Origin: Flectobacillus major DSM 103
GTDB taxonomy: Bacteria > Bacteroidota > Bacteroidia > Cytophagales > Spirosomataceae
Assembly (NCBI RefSeq): GCF_000427405.1
Contig: NZ_KE386491.1
Location: 3,538,790-3,602,789, forward strand
Direction: 5' to 3'
Length of the DNA: 64,000 nucleotides
A model generated the notes under the pieces. The model saw only the letters and a list, made by a program, of their open reading frames with translations, did no database searches and was not told the origin of the DNA. This document shows positions 9,408 through 18,240 of the stretch, in pieces. Both the position numbers and the translations under genes were made by a program. Numbering within the stretch: position 1 is the first letter of the stretch; every line of letters starts with the position of its first letter.

Positions 9408-9417
9408 TTGTTGGTTT

Positions 9418-10092
9418 TTAAATATCACTCTTTTTTTCGTAATAAGAAGCAGGCTTTGGCAAACTCAATACGGGTGGTCGCCAATAGATTTTTTTACCAA
9501 ACTTAAAAGTAAATCCTGCATGAATACTATATAAAGAACTAAAGCCTCCCTGACTTTCGGTATAAGCAATACCCGAATACTTCATTTTGATATACACTCC
9601 CAAGCGGTCGGTAGGGTCTTGAAACTGAACTCCTGCACTTGGCGAAAAGCCCCAATTAATGCTATTTTTTAAGGGCGTATCTTTTACTAAACTTTCATAT
9701 CCACGTACAATATGGGCATCGTATTGGCTAACATAAGTACCTGTTTCTATACCAACAAAAGGTTTAACTACTTTTTTATTCCATAAATAGTACTCGGCCA
9801 ATACCGAAATCGGAACTACTCTTTTAAATATCTTGCCATAACTCAAAGGAAGTACATCACTTTGGGTTTGAATAGTAAGCCCTACTCGCATATCATAAAT
9901 GCCAATATTAGCCCCTAATTTCAGTTTTTCATTGATATGTTTACGCAGGCTAAAGTCTAAACCTGTTCCAGCAAATTTGGCATTGTTGCCCCATGCCTTT
10001 TCCCCCACATAACTGAATCCAGTACTTACTTGAATCTGACCCATAACATTGACGCAATATAACAATAGAAGTGCTAGGAAAAGTTTTTTCAT
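9418..10092 (-). CDS. Outer-membrane beta-barrel protein
   Basis: 224 residues with a signal peptide (MKKLFLALLLLYCVNVMG, cleaved before Q). The mature part has alternating amphipathic strands and glycine/aromatic-rich turns (FKFGKKIYWRPP, GVYIKMKYSGIAYT), as in small OmpW/OmpA-like barrels. The annotated stop is close to the hairpin at 9380-9407. No ligand or partner can be named. Confidence 0.65.
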   Translation of the reverse strand: MKKLFLALLLLYCVNVMGQIQVSTGFSYVGEKAWGNNAKFAGTGLDFSLRKHINEKLKLGANIGIYDMRVGLTIQTQSDVLPLSYGKIFKRVVPISVLAEYYLWNKKVVKPFVGIETGTYVSQYDAHIVRGYESLVKDTPLKNSINWGFSPSAGVQFQDPTDRLGVYIKMKYSGIAYTESQGGFSSLYSIHAGFTFKFGKKIYWRPPVLSLPKPASYYEKKSDI

Positions 10093-10199
10093 AATTTGCT
10101 AGGTTTTCATGAGATGTATTAATTATACAATTAAAGATAAGCAAAAAAATAATAGGTAGTTTACTGGTAATCAATAATTTAAGAGCAGCCTTTATTGTC

Positions 10200-10255
10200 A
10201 GAGTTAAGGTATAAAAAAAGCGAGGCTAGCCTCGCTTTTTTTATACCTTAACTCT
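10200..10255. terminator. Perfect 56-bp palindromic terminator
   Basis: Bases 10200-10227 are exactly complementary to 10228-10255, with no mismatch and no spacer. The core is AAGCGAGGCTAGCCTCGCTT, flanked by an A-run and a T-run. It immediately follows the stop of the epimerase gene on the minus strand. In RNA it would fold into a long hairpin with a U-rich segment in the stem, working for either direction. Confidence 0.7.
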
Positions 10256-10261
10256 ATTTTA

Positions 10262-11323
10262 TTATTTCAGCACATAGGCCAACTGAGCTTCGTATTCGGT
10301 AATCCATGCTGTAATTTCACTCACGATTTGCTTCATCGAAATACTCGGCTTCCATCCTGTTAAGTTGGTTACTTTGGTATTATCGGTTACGTACAATCTA
10401 ATATCGGCAGCACGGTTTTCGGTAATCTGCTTGATAGGAATAGTTTTGCCTGTCACTTCCTGACAAATTTGAGTAAGTTCTTGCAAAGAGGCACTTACTT
10501 CAACGCTCCCTCCTACATTCAGAATTTCTCCATTAACTGTATCTATATTATGTAATTGAAAATCAATCAAACGGTACAAATCCAATACATGCAGCATATC
10601 GCGGGTTTGCTTGCCAGAACCACCGTAGCCAATATAAGCCAATTGCTGTTCAAAGAAATGTTTGGCTACCCAAAGCACCATAACACCTTGGTCTACTTTA
10701 CCCATTTGCCAAGGGCCAGTGAGTACTCCACAACGGTTAATTACCGTTTTGAGGCCATAAAATTCGTTGTATTCATGAATCATCAGCTCAGAAGCCAATT
10801 TGGTAGCTCCGTACAAAGATCTTGCTCCATCTAGCGGAAAATCTTCGGCAATACCTTTCGACGACACCCCTCTAACAGGTTGTTCATCGGCCAAGGCAAA
10901 GCGTGTTTCTGTTTCTACAAAATTAAGTTTCTCGATGGTTTTGATAGGATAGATACGGCTTGTAGAAAGGAAAATGAAATTGGCATTCACTTTTTTGGCA
11001 TAATTCAAGCAATTGATAGTACCTACCAAATTGGTATTGATTAAGTAATCAGGTGTTCCGTCTAGTCCAGCCAATACCGATGGCTCTGCCGAGGCTTCAA
11101 TAACCGAATCTACGACAGGGAGGGCATCAAAATCCTCTTTGTTACGAATATCGCCATGAACAAATATTGCTCCTGCCTGAGCCAAACGAGGCAAGTTTAA
11201 TTCAGAACCTTTTCTACGAAGGTTGTCTAGGCAAATAACTTCGTATTGAGGATAATTGGTTTTGATGGCAATAGCTAGTGAAGAACCCACAAACCCAGCT
11301 CCTCCAGTAATTAATATTTTCAT
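10262..11323 (-). CDS. NAD-dependent sugar-nucleotide epimerase (CDP-paratose 2-epimerase-like)
   Basis: Extended short-chain dehydrogenase of 353 residues. The Rossmann motif is GGAGFVGSS (about residue 7). The catalytic triad region has Ser/Thr in FLSTSRIYP (about 119-127) and the Y-x3-K pair at Y171/K175 (LYGATKLASE). The segment LDNLRRKGSELNL after the second strand resembles CDP-paratose/CDP-tyvelose 2-epimerases, but related UDP-sugar epimerases share the fold, so the exact substrate is uncertain. Probably makes a nucleotide sugar for surface polysaccharide. It is isolated, with no glycosyltransferases next to it. Confidence 0.8.
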   Translation of the reverse strand: MKILITGGAGFVGSSLAIAIKTNYPQYEVICLDNLRRKGSELNLPRLAQAGAIFVHGDIRNKEDFDALPVVDSVIEASAEPSVLAGLDGTPDYLINTNLVGTINCLNYAKKVNANFIFLSTSRIYPIKTIEKLNFVETETRFALADEQPVRGVSSKGIAEDFPLDGARSLYGATKLASELMIHEYNEFYGLKTVINRCGVLTGPWQMGKVDQGVMVLWVAKHFFEQQLAYIGYGGSGKQTRDMLHVLDLYRLIDFQLHNIDTVNGEILNVGGSVEVSASLQELTQICQEVTGKTIPIKQITENRAADIRLYVTDNTKVTNLTGWKPSISMKQIVSEITAWITEYEAQLAYVLK

Positions 11324-11342
11324 AAACTGTTTTATTTAAAGT

Positions 11343-11387
11343 AAAAAAGTGTTCTATTGTTTGGCACAAGGCTAAGCATAGAACACT
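11343..11387 (-). terminator. Terminator after kup
   Basis: AGTGTTCTAT (11348-11357) pairs with ATAGAACACT (11378-11387), and the plus-strand A-run at 11343-11348 gives a T-run on the minus strand directly after the stem. Confidence 0.7.
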
Positions 11388-11399
11388 ATTTTGATGGGA

Positions 11400-13343
11400 T
11401 TATTCAATTCGTTTGAGTCGAATATTTTCGGCTGGGCGAATAATAAGCGGTACTTTTTCTACTTTTACGGCACTGGTATCAAGGCCAAACCATTTGTCTT
11501 CAGAAGGGGTAAAATCCTTGATAAAGAAGTAGGCTTTCATAATAAGTGCTTCAATAAGAGGCAGTTCGTTGTCATAAGAAAGGAATTTTTCCAATACAAC
11601 AAAACGGAAATCCCCTATTACATTCTGACGATTCAATGACTCGTAGCGCGAAGTAATATCAACCTCCCCATTTTTCACCATTTCTTCTACTACTTTTCGG
11701 AAATAAAGATTGATTTTTTGTTCTATCCTAAAACCTAGTCTAAACGTAACTTTAATTACATCGTCTGGCTCAATTACCTTTACTTTATACTCCATGGTAT
11801 AGGGGTCGTCGAGGGTATCGACGTGCACAAACCAATAAATATCAGCACGTTTAGGTCTTTTTTGGAAAATAGAATAAATAATTTTTGATTCAATCTCGCC
11901 TGTACGGGCAGCATTCGACATAAATACCAAGTGAGTTGCATATTTAGGAATACTCATATCTTGGCTAAGGTCTTTTAATGGAGCTATATAATCGCTTACT
12001 TTTACATATTCTGTCAAACGCATTTTGATAATAAAAGCACGATACCAAATCACCATAAGCGTAATAATACCCAAGGCAATAAATAACGATACATACCCCC
12101 CATGCACAAATTTGCGTAGGTTAGCTACCAAGAATGAGCCTTCAATAGAAACATATACAACGATAAAGGCTACAATCCACCACATATCAAACTTCTTGAC
12201 ATGGAGATAATAGGCCATCAGAGCCGTAGTCATCAACATGGTTAGGGTAATAGCCAAGCCATAGGCAGCTTCCATATTGGTAGATTCTTTGAACCACAAT
12301 ACTACCCCAATACACCCCAGCCAAAGGAAGATATTCATACTTGGTACATACAATTGCCCTTTTTGGTCGGAAGGGTAATGTAAGCGTACTTTTGGCCAAA
12401 AGTTAAGACGAATAGCCTCCGAAACCAACGTAAATGACCCCGAAATAAGGGCTTGACTGGCAATAATAGCTGCTGCTGTAGCAATAACAATTCCCCAAAT
12501 CAAGAACCATTCTGGCATTAATTCAAAGATAGGCTTACGACCATTGAGCAATTGCCCCTGCTGATGAATCAACCAAGACCCCTGCCCAAAATATTGAAGA
12601 ATTAAACAAAGCTTTACAAATACCCAACTCACCCGAATGTTGTCTCGACCACAATGCCCTAAGTCAGAATAAAGGGCTTCGGCACCAGTTGTACAAAGGA
12701 AAACAGCTCCCAAAATCCAGAAACCACCTTCGCCATTATAAGGATTGGTAAGAAGTTCGTAGGCGTAATAAGGAGAGAATGCTCTGAGGATACTCCAATC
12801 TTTGGCAATCCAATAAATACCAAAAATACCAAGCATACTAAACCATATAAGCATAATAGGGCCAAATGCTCGCCCTACCACCTTTGTTCCAAAAATCTGA
12901 AACATAAATAAGGCTGTAATGATAACCAATACAATCGGAACGGTGTCGATCTCGGGCTGAATCATCCTAAGGCCTTCAATAGCCGACGCTACCGAAATCG
13001 GTGGCGTAATGATACCATCGGCCAAGAGTGTCGATCCGCCAATAATAGCTGGAATGGTAAGCCATTTGGCATGTCGCCTAACCAAGGCAAATAGGGCAAA
13101 AATCCCTCCTTCACCACGGTTGTCGGCTCTCAAAATCAACACCACATATTTGAAGGTTGTTTGGAGTGTTAATGTCCAAAAAATACAAGATAAACCGCCC
13201 AATACGGTGGCCTCATTGATGGGAGCAGTACCAATAATCGACTGCATTACGTAGAGAGGGGATGTACCAATATCACCGTAGATAATACCCATTGCTACCA
13301 GCAAACCTGCTGCGGTAGCTTTGTCCATGTTTTTGTGTTCCAT
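11400..13343 (-). CDS. kup: KUP family potassium uptake protein
   Basis: Inner-membrane K+/H+ symporter of 647 residues. The signature GIIYGDIGTSPLYVM near the N-terminus is diagnostic of KUP/HAK/KT. About twelve hydrophobic segments fill residues 10-450, with a typical SLFIALGIITLMVIWYRAF last helix. A hydrophilic C-terminal domain of about 190 residues follows, as in the family. Start at 13343; a second Met five residues in is also possible. A terminator follows at 11343-11387. No Trk or Kdp genes are nearby. Confidence 0.93.
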   Translation of the reverse strand: MEHKNMDKATAAGLLVAMGIIYGDIGTSPLYVMQSIIGTAPINEATVLGGLSCIFWTLTLQTTFKYVVLILRADNRGEGGIFALFALVRRHAKWLTIPAIIGGSTLLADGIITPPISVASAIEGLRMIQPEIDTVPIVLVIITALFMFQIFGTKVVGRAFGPIMLIWFSMLGIFGIYWIAKDWSILRAFSPYYAYELLTNPYNGEGGFWILGAVFLCTTGAEALYSDLGHCGRDNIRVSWVFVKLCLILQYFGQGSWLIHQQGQLLNGRKPIFELMPEWFLIWGIVIATAAAIIASQALISGSFTLVSEAIRLNFWPKVRLHYPSDQKGQLYVPSMNIFLWLGCIGVVLWFKESTNMEAAYGLAITLTMLMTTALMAYYLHVKKFDMWWIVAFIVVYVSIEGSFLVANLRKFVHGGYVSLFIALGIITLMVIWYRAFIIKMRLTEYVKVSDYIAPLKDLSQDMSIPKYATHLVFMSNAARTGEIESKIIYSIFQKRPKRADIYWFVHVDTLDDPYTMEYKVKVIEPDDVIKVTFRLGFRIEQKINLYFRKVVEEMVKNGEVDITSRYESLNRQNVIGDFRFVVLEKFLSYDNELPLIEALIMKAYFFIKDFTPSEDKWFGLDTSAVKVEKVPLIIRPAENIRLKRIE

Positions 13344-13627
13344 AAAAGGAATCAGTTGTGTTTTTTTATGATAGTGATTAGACTTACTTAGTTGGTTTTC
13401 TGTATTTTACTGAATAAGTCTTACGTTTTATATAAATAGTACCCGAGAAAAACACAATAAATTAAAGGTTTTGTGATAGATAGTTAAGTTTTTTTGACTC
13501 ACAACACTAAAAGTGAGCAAATATAATATCTCTTCCGAATTAATTATCAAGAAAAAAGACATCCCTACTACAGAAGTCCAAAATTATTGAAACTTTTTGG
13601 TATTTGTTTGGTGTTTTAGTAAACTGA

Positions 13628-15013
13628 TTAATTTTCATAGTAATACCCAAAAATAATATTCATTTCATCTTCCGATGTAAGGCCAAAACTAATGGCCTTG
13701 TTGGTGGTATTATTATAGGTTACTACCGAGCTTAGTCCTTCGCCTTTTTTTAACTGAATAGGTTTATCATAATTAGTAATTTGAGGGTGTTCCCAGTTGG
13801 TACTTTCATATACGGTTTCGCCATCACGGCTTCCTCCTTTTATTTTTATCACAAATTTTTCTCCGTATTGGTGGTTGTGCGACGTAAGCGTCACAATCGT
13901 AACATCTTTATTAAACTTGAAGTCTTTGATAATCGTTGTTTTTTGATTGGCTGGTAAGGTAAACGACGTATTGTTGAAATCTATCATTTGTACAACATTT
14001 TTAACCAAACTTTTATCGACAGTATAAAAATTAGCATAGTTTTCGCCAAGCAACGAATTGGATGTTTTGTTGAAATAATGCGGGTTAAGGTCTACACTAG
14101 CTCCTGCAGGAATAAGGAGAGCTGTACCAGCAGGAAACTGAAAATCTTGGTTGGGGTCGGTGCCACCACCCAAAAAAACATGATTTGACATCTGTAAAAG
14201 TACAAGAGGATTGATGCTATTATTAGAAAACCTTAAATCTCGTACCTGATTAATTTCGGGAAGTACAATAGGGTTTTGTTTGTCTCTAAAATCATAAACT
14301 ACCATGTGGTGGCTATTGGGGCGAGCCTTGAGTTTGATTCTATTGACATATATATCTGACTGGTTACCAATGGCTTTTCTTACAAAAACTTCTCTTTCAA
14401 AATTGGGTTGAATCGTAAATTTTTCTACACTCAACTGATACCCCGTCAAACCTTCTTCTTGGGGTGTTTGAAGGGGCTGAAAATTGGTATTGTCTACCAC
14501 ATAGCTAGGCGTGGTGTCGTCTAACAACGCTTTATCGACAATATCGCCAGTACGAGGAGCACCAGCCTCAATCCACCGACGTACAAATTCTATTTGACCT
14601 ACATACAGGGCATTGCCTCCCAAAGGCATAGGCGAGCCATACACCTTTCCCCCATGGTGCGAGGCATTCCAGTTGAGTTTATGAAACAACAGACTCTCAA
14701 GCGATTTATAAGGCTTTACCCGTTGAAAATTATCTGCTTTAGCCAAATCATTGGTAGGGGTAATTCCCACCAAATTGGCATAGGCTACCGTTTTTTCCAA
14801 TACAAGCTTATGTTGTAAATAGCTTCCATCTTGTGTAGAGGCATGACAGCCCGATGTAGCACAGGTAGGCGTAAGAATTTTTTCTTGAATCAAATCAAAC
14901 GATGATTTTTCAGTACTGGGGGTTTCTATATCGGTAGTCTTTTTTGAACAAGAAAGTACACCTACAAACAAGAAAATACAGAAAATTAATGGGTAAATAT
15001 TTTTAGTGTTCAT
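13628..15013 (-). CDS. Copper type II monooxygenase-like lipoprotein with cytochrome-like N-terminus
   Basis: 461-residue lipoprotein (signal IFCIFLFVGVLSC, Cys about residue 22). Residues about 45-150 contain a haem-like motif, C-x4-C-H in PTCATSGCHAS, as in the small cytochrome-like domains of environmental secreted proteins. Residues about 165-460 resemble the peptidylglycine-monooxygenase (PHM) fold. All usual copper ligands have counterparts: SHHMVVYD (two His), NPHYFN (His), SHNHQYG (two His) and EDEMNIIFG (Met). This predicts an ascorbate- or electron-driven copper oxygenase on the cell surface or in the periplasm, perhaps with its own electron-transfer domain. Substrate unknown. The gene stands alone, between kup and an AlbA_2 gene. 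Confidence 0.75.
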   Translation of the reverse strand: MNTKNIYPLIFCIFLFVGVLSCSKKTTDIETPSTEKSSFDLIQEKILTPTCATSGCHASTQDGSYLQHKLVLEKTVAYANLVGITPTNDLAKADNFQRVKPYKSLESLLFHKLNWNASHHGGKVYGSPMPLGGNALYVGQIEFVRRWIEAGAPRTGDIVDKALLDDTTPSYVVDNTNFQPLQTPQEEGLTGYQLSVEKFTIQPNFEREVFVRKAIGNQSDIYVNRIKLKARPNSHHMVVYDFRDKQNPIVLPEINQVRDLRFSNNSINPLVLLQMSNHVFLGGGTDPNQDFQFPAGTALLIPAGASVDLNPHYFNKTSNSLLGENYANFYTVDKSLVKNVVQMIDFNNTSFTLPANQKTTIIKDFKFNKDVTIVTLTSHNHQYGEKFVIKIKGGSRDGETVYESTNWEHPQITNYDKPIQLKKGEGLSSVVTYNNTTNKAISFGLTSEDEMNIIFGYYYEN

Positions 15014-15037
15014 CTGAGCTGTGGAAGATTAGAAAAT

Positions 15038-15075
15038 GGCTCAATCAAATGAATAATCATCATCTTGATTGAGCC
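15038..15075 (-). terminator. Terminator after AlbA_2 gene
   Basis: GGCTCAATCAA (15038-15048) pairs with TTGATTGAGCC (15065-15075), an 11-bp stem. On the minus strand the stem is followed by TTTTCT. Confidence 0.65.
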
Positions 15076-15111
15076 TTATGGGTAGGGACTTTTCTTTGAC
15101 AATACCTATTG

Positions 15112-15804
15112 CTATGCCAAGCAATAGCAATCCGTCATTTCATTGGGTTGAATTTTGAGTACATTGGCTAGTACTAACAATACCATGGTTCGAGATGCCA
15201 ACCATTGGGGAATATGAGCTATTTCACAAAACTTCTCTATGGTAATTTGCTTATTTTCAGCAAGGTATTGCATCAACACCTTCTCTTTTTCGCCAAAATG
15301 GACAGGCACACTATTATCGTTTTCTCGCCTTAATATTTGTTTTACTTCTTTACTAGCTTGTACTGATCGGTCCTGTACACGAACATACGCTTTGGGAGGT
15401 TCGGCATTGATTTTTACAAAATGGGGCTTTCCTGTACTCTTGGGTATCGAAAACACCAATACGTCTCGTTCGTCGGTAATAGCAATGCGTTCTAGTTGGT
15501 AGTCGATTGGTGGGTCGCAGTATTTCTCTATGGCCCTCACAAGGGTGTACTCTTCTTCGTCAACAAACTTCAGGCCAGGGATACTCTTGTCGTCGCCAAC
15601 ACCTACTAGCAGTTTGCCACCATCAGTATTGGCAAAGGCTACTACTTCACGGATAATTTTTTCGGGATGATTTGCTTTTAGTTTAAATTCTAGTTTGCTA
15701 CCTTCACCTTGCCTTACAAGGGTTCTTAAATCTTTTAAATCCATGTCTGATACGCGGCTATGGCTATCAGTTTTCTCGAAATACGCAACAAGTCCTTGAT
15801 TCAT
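15112..15804 (-). CDS. AlbA_2 (Schlafen-like) domain protein, probable regulator
   Basis: Residues about 21-150 match the AlbA_2 domain: LRTLVRQGEGSKLEFK, then REVVAFANTDGGKLLVGVGD, the signature of this ATP-binding/DNA-binding fold. The rest (EKVLMQYLAENKQITIEKF) looks like a winged-helix DNA-binding segment. Many such proteins are called transcriptional regulators, but few have known targets. The start at 15804 gives 230 residues; ATG at 15744 (MDLKDLRTL) is an equally good start because the domain begins right there. A TTATCTTTA box lies about 50 nt upstream of 15804. Confidence 0.8.
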   Translation of the reverse strand: MNQGLVAYFEKTDSHSRVSDMDLKDLRTLVRQGEGSKLEFKLKANHPEKIIREVVAFANTDGGKLLVGVGDDKSIPGLKFVDEEEYTLVRAIEKYCDPPIDYQLERIAITDERDVLVFSIPKSTGKPHFVKINAEPPKAYVRVQDRSVQASKEVKQILRRENDNSVPVHFGEKEKVLMQYLAENKQITIEKFCEIAHIPQWLASRTMVLLVLANVLKIQPNEMTDCYCLA

Positions 15805-15937
15805 AATGCGTTATGTTTATGGTGTGACAACGCAACACTTCCTGTTTGTTTTAAAGATAACATTTTTCAATTGAGAAAATTTCATCCGTGACAAAAAATA
15901 TTTCTAGTATAAAACTACTACATCACTAGACTTTATA

Positions 15938-15945
15938 TATCTTTG
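15938..15945 (+). promoter_or_regulatory. Probable promoter of the cys genes
   Basis: TATCTTTG is an exact TAnnTTTG match, about 67 nt upstream of the cysH ATG. I see no clear -33 element. Confidence 0.5.
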
Positions 15946-16011
15946 TGGTAAATTTTAACTTGAGGCTAAGCTTCGATAAATCAGCAAGGTAAGTCCTTGT
16001 ATTTTGATAAA

Positions 16012-16719
16012 ATGGCAGATTTATTAGCACTAAAACAAGCCTTAGAAACACTCTCGTTAGGGGAGTCGCTTCAATATGTGGCTGAACACTACAATCAAGT
16101 GGTTTTTTCTTCGTCGTTTGGCCAAGAAGACCAAGTGATTACCGATGCAATTTTTAAAAACAACCCAACAAAAGCACCACTCAATATTCGTGTATTTACC
16201 TTGGATACTGGTCGTTTGTTTCAGGAAACTTACGAATTGATGGACTCTACTAAAACCAAGTACAATCAGCAATTTGAAACGTACTTTCCCAATACCGCAA
16301 AAGTAGAGGCTTTGGTTAAGGAAAAAGGGTTTAATAGCTTTTACTATTCTGTAGAAAACCGCAAAGAGTGTTGTTTTATCCGTAAGATTGAGCCATTGAA
16401 AAGAGCTTTGGCTGGTGCCGAAATCTGGATTACGGGCTTACGCTCGGAACAATCCGACAACCGTGCTGGCATGGAAATCGTAGAATGGGACGAAGCCAAT
16501 AAAGTTATTAAATTTAATCCATTGATTCACTGGACATACGACGAAGTTTTGGCATATTTGAAAGAAAACAAAGTACCTGACAACCCACTTCACCGCAAGG
16601 GTTTTATTTCGATAGGTTGTGCTCCATGTACTAGGGCTATTGCCGAAGGCGAACACCCACGAGCTGGACGCTGGTGGTGGGAAGCGTCTCAGAAAGAATG
16701 TGGCTTGCACGCTTCCTAA
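16012..16719 (+). CDS. cysH: Assimilatory APS/PAPS reductase with [4Fe-4S]-type cysteines
   Basis: Reduces adenylyl sulfate (or PAPS) to sulfite in sulfate assimilation. About 235 residues; the ATG at 16012 (MADLLALKQALE) is preferred to a TTG five codons earlier. The nucleotide-binding loop is SSSFGQEDQV. The conserved LRSEQSDNR segment and the C-terminal GCAPCTRAIAEGEHPRAGRW are present. Four cysteines occur as ECCFIRK plus GCAPC, the arrangement that binds a [4Fe-4S] cluster in APS-using enzymes, so the APS form is more likely than the cluster-free PAPS enzyme. This fits the absence of an APS kinase gene (cysC) here. First gene of a cysH-cysD-cysN run. Confidence 0.93.
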   Translation: MADLLALKQALETLSLGESLQYVAEHYNQVVFSSSFGQEDQVITDAIFKNNPTKAPLNIRVFTLDTGRLFQETYELMDSTKTKYNQQFETYFPNTAKVEALVKEKGFNSFYYSVENRKECCFIRKIEPLKRALAGAEIWITGLRSEQSDNRAGMEIVEWDEANKVIKFNPLIHWTYDEVLAYLKENKVPDNPLHRKGFISIGCAPCTRAIAEGEHPRAGRWWWEASQKECGLHAS

Positions 16720-16821
16720 TATAAAGTACTGAATATCAACAGCTCACTACTTATACAAAAGCGTGATATTGGGTTCAAAACAGATAATAAAACACGATTT
16801 GTAATACATAATATATTGAAT

Positions 16822-17772
16822 ATGAGTAATTTAGAAATAGATTCAAGTGTAGATGTTTCTTCTGAAAATTTACCAAAATGGGGCGTTTTCCCTCGTGAAT
16901 TAGAAGATGAAGCCATTTATATTATCCGTGAAGTAGCTGCTCAGTTTGAGAAACCCGCTCTTCTTTTCTCTGGTGGTAAAGACTCTATCACATTGGTTCG
17001 TTTAGCCCAAAAAGCATTCTATCCAGGCAAAATCCCCTTCCCTTTGGTGCATATCGACACTGGCCATAATTTTCCTGAAACGATTGAATTTAGAGATTGG
17101 TTGGCCAAAGAAGTGGGGGCCGATTTGATTGTTCGTTATGTTCAAGATTCTATTAATCAAGGCAAAGTAAAAGAAGAATCGGGAAAATATGCTTCAAGAA
17201 ATGCCCTTCAAACAGTAACCTTGTTGGATACTATCGAGGAATTCAAGTTTGATGCTTGTATTGGCGGTGCTCGTCGTGATGAAGAAAAGGCTCGTGCCAA
17301 AGAAAGAATTTTCTCGGTTCGTGACGATTTTGGTCAATGGGATGCCAAACGCCAACGCCCCGAATTGTTCGATATGCTAAACGGCCGTATTTCTATTGGT
17401 GAAAATGTCCGTGTTTTCCCTATTTCAAACTGGACTGAGCTCGACGTTTGGAATTATATTAAGGAAGAAAATATGGCTATTCCATCAATCTATTATTCTC
17501 ACAAACGCCAAGTAATTGAGCGTGATGGTATGCTTTGGGCTGACTCTGAATATCTGAACAAAGATGCTGACGAAATTCCATTTGAGGCTACAGTACGTTT
17601 CCGTACTGTAGGCGATATGACTTGTACTGCAGCGGTAGCCTCTGAGGCGGTTGAATTAGACGATATTATTGGCGAAATCCTTTCTGCCGAAATCTCCGAA
17701 CGTGGTGCTCGTATCGACGATAAACGCTCTGAAGCTGCTATGGAAAAACGCAAGCAACAAGGATACTTTTAA
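16822..17772 (+). CDS. cysD: Sulfate adenylyltransferase subunit 2
   Basis: Catalytic small subunit of ATP sulfurylase, which makes APS from ATP and sulfate with the GTPase CysN. About 316 residues. The PP-loop ATP motif is LLFSGGKDSITLVRL (about residue 50), and HIDTGHNFPETIEFRDW follows. The GGARRDEEKARAKERIFSVR segment and the RFRTVGDMTCT motif are family hallmarks. The ATG at 16822 is chosen over a TTG two codons upstream. It is about 100 nt after cysH. The gap to cysN (17773-18245) is occupied by a decayed foreign gene, unusual because cysD and cysN normally abut. Confidence 0.96.
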   Translation: MSNLEIDSSVDVSSENLPKWGVFPRELEDEAIYIIREVAAQFEKPALLFSGGKDSITLVRLAQKAFYPGKIPFPLVHIDTGHNFPETIEFRDWLAKEVGADLIVRYVQDSINQGKVKEESGKYASRNALQTVTLLDTIEEFKFDACIGGARRDEEKARAKERIFSVRDDFGQWDAKRQRPELFDMLNGRISIGENVRVFPISNWTELDVWNYIKEENMAIPSIYYSHKRQVIERDGMLWADSEYLNKDADEIPFEATVRFRTVGDMTCTAAVASEAVELDDIIGEILSAEISERGARIDDKRSEAAMEKRKQQGYF

Positions 17773-17778
17773 CGTGAT

Positions 17779-17839
17779 GAGTTTTGAGTGAAGAATAAAA
17801 TAAATACTGATTTACAAAACAACTCCTCACTCAAAACTC
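17779..17839. repeat. 13-bp inverted repeat at the left edge of the cysD-cysN insert
   Basis: GAGTTTTGAGTGA (17779-17791) is exactly complementary to TCACTCAAAACTC (17827-17839). The same words recur on the other side of the pseudogene: AACTCCTCACTC at 17821-17832 and again at 18208-18219, and ACTCAAAACTC at 18223-18233. These repeats bracket the pseudogene and suggest they moved or arose with it. Confidence 0.7.
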
Positions 17840-17849
17840 GACATTCAAC

Positions 17850-18168
17850 TTGAGAATTATCAAGCTTGTTGAAAGTTTACCTAATAAGCCAATAGCACAG
17901 GTAATTGGAAAACAATTACTTCGTTGTAGAAGGGACATCGGTATGAGCAAATTACAGGGCATGTAGAGCAAAATCACCCGCTGATTTTATAGCAAAGATT
18001 GTAATTGTTGTTGAGGAAGCTGATGAATCATTATTTTGAATAGAATTATTAGTAGAATCTGGAATTGTGAAAGAAGAGTTGTTAAAAGACCTGATAAAAG
18101 AGGCGGACGAATTGACCGCTATTTTTATTTCGTCAAGTAAAACAGCAAAAGAAAATAATAAGAAATAA
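17850..18168 (+). pseudogene. Decayed four-helix-bundle (23S rRNA IVP-like) gene
   Basis: Translation in two plus-strand frames rebuilds a four-helix-bundle protein of the 23S intervening-sequence type. The first frame gives LRIIKLVESLPNKPIAQVIG, then KQLLR. After a frame change near 17917-17925 the second gives GTSV, stop, ANYRACRAKSPADFIAKI, then VEEADESLF, stop, IELLVESGIVKEELLKDLIK and ADELTAIFISSSKTAKENNK. Three lesions are visible: a frameshift, TGA at 17944-17946 where the family has Gly, and TGA at 18037-18039 where the family has Trp. No start codon is evident. Intact relatives are common dispersed genes in Bacteroidota. It lies between cysD and cysN and has short flanking repeats. 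Confidence 0.8.
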
Positions 18169-18207
18169 AATGAGAGTGAGAAAAGCATCAATGTTGATGA
18201 AAATTTT

Positions 18208-18240
18208 AACTCCTCACTCCGTACTCAAAACTCCACACTC
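18208..18240. repeat. Right-hand repeat of the cysD-cysN insert
   Basis: Contains AACTCCTCACTC (18208-18219) and ACTCAAAACTC (18223-18233), direct copies of words at 17821-17839 on the other side of the four-helix-bundle pseudogene. Confidence 0.6.

Noticed and set aside
17952-18191. 79-residue minus-strand frame between cysD and cysN
   Set aside because: It is the antisense shadow of the four-helix-bundle pseudogene on the plus strand, which shows real family blocks.
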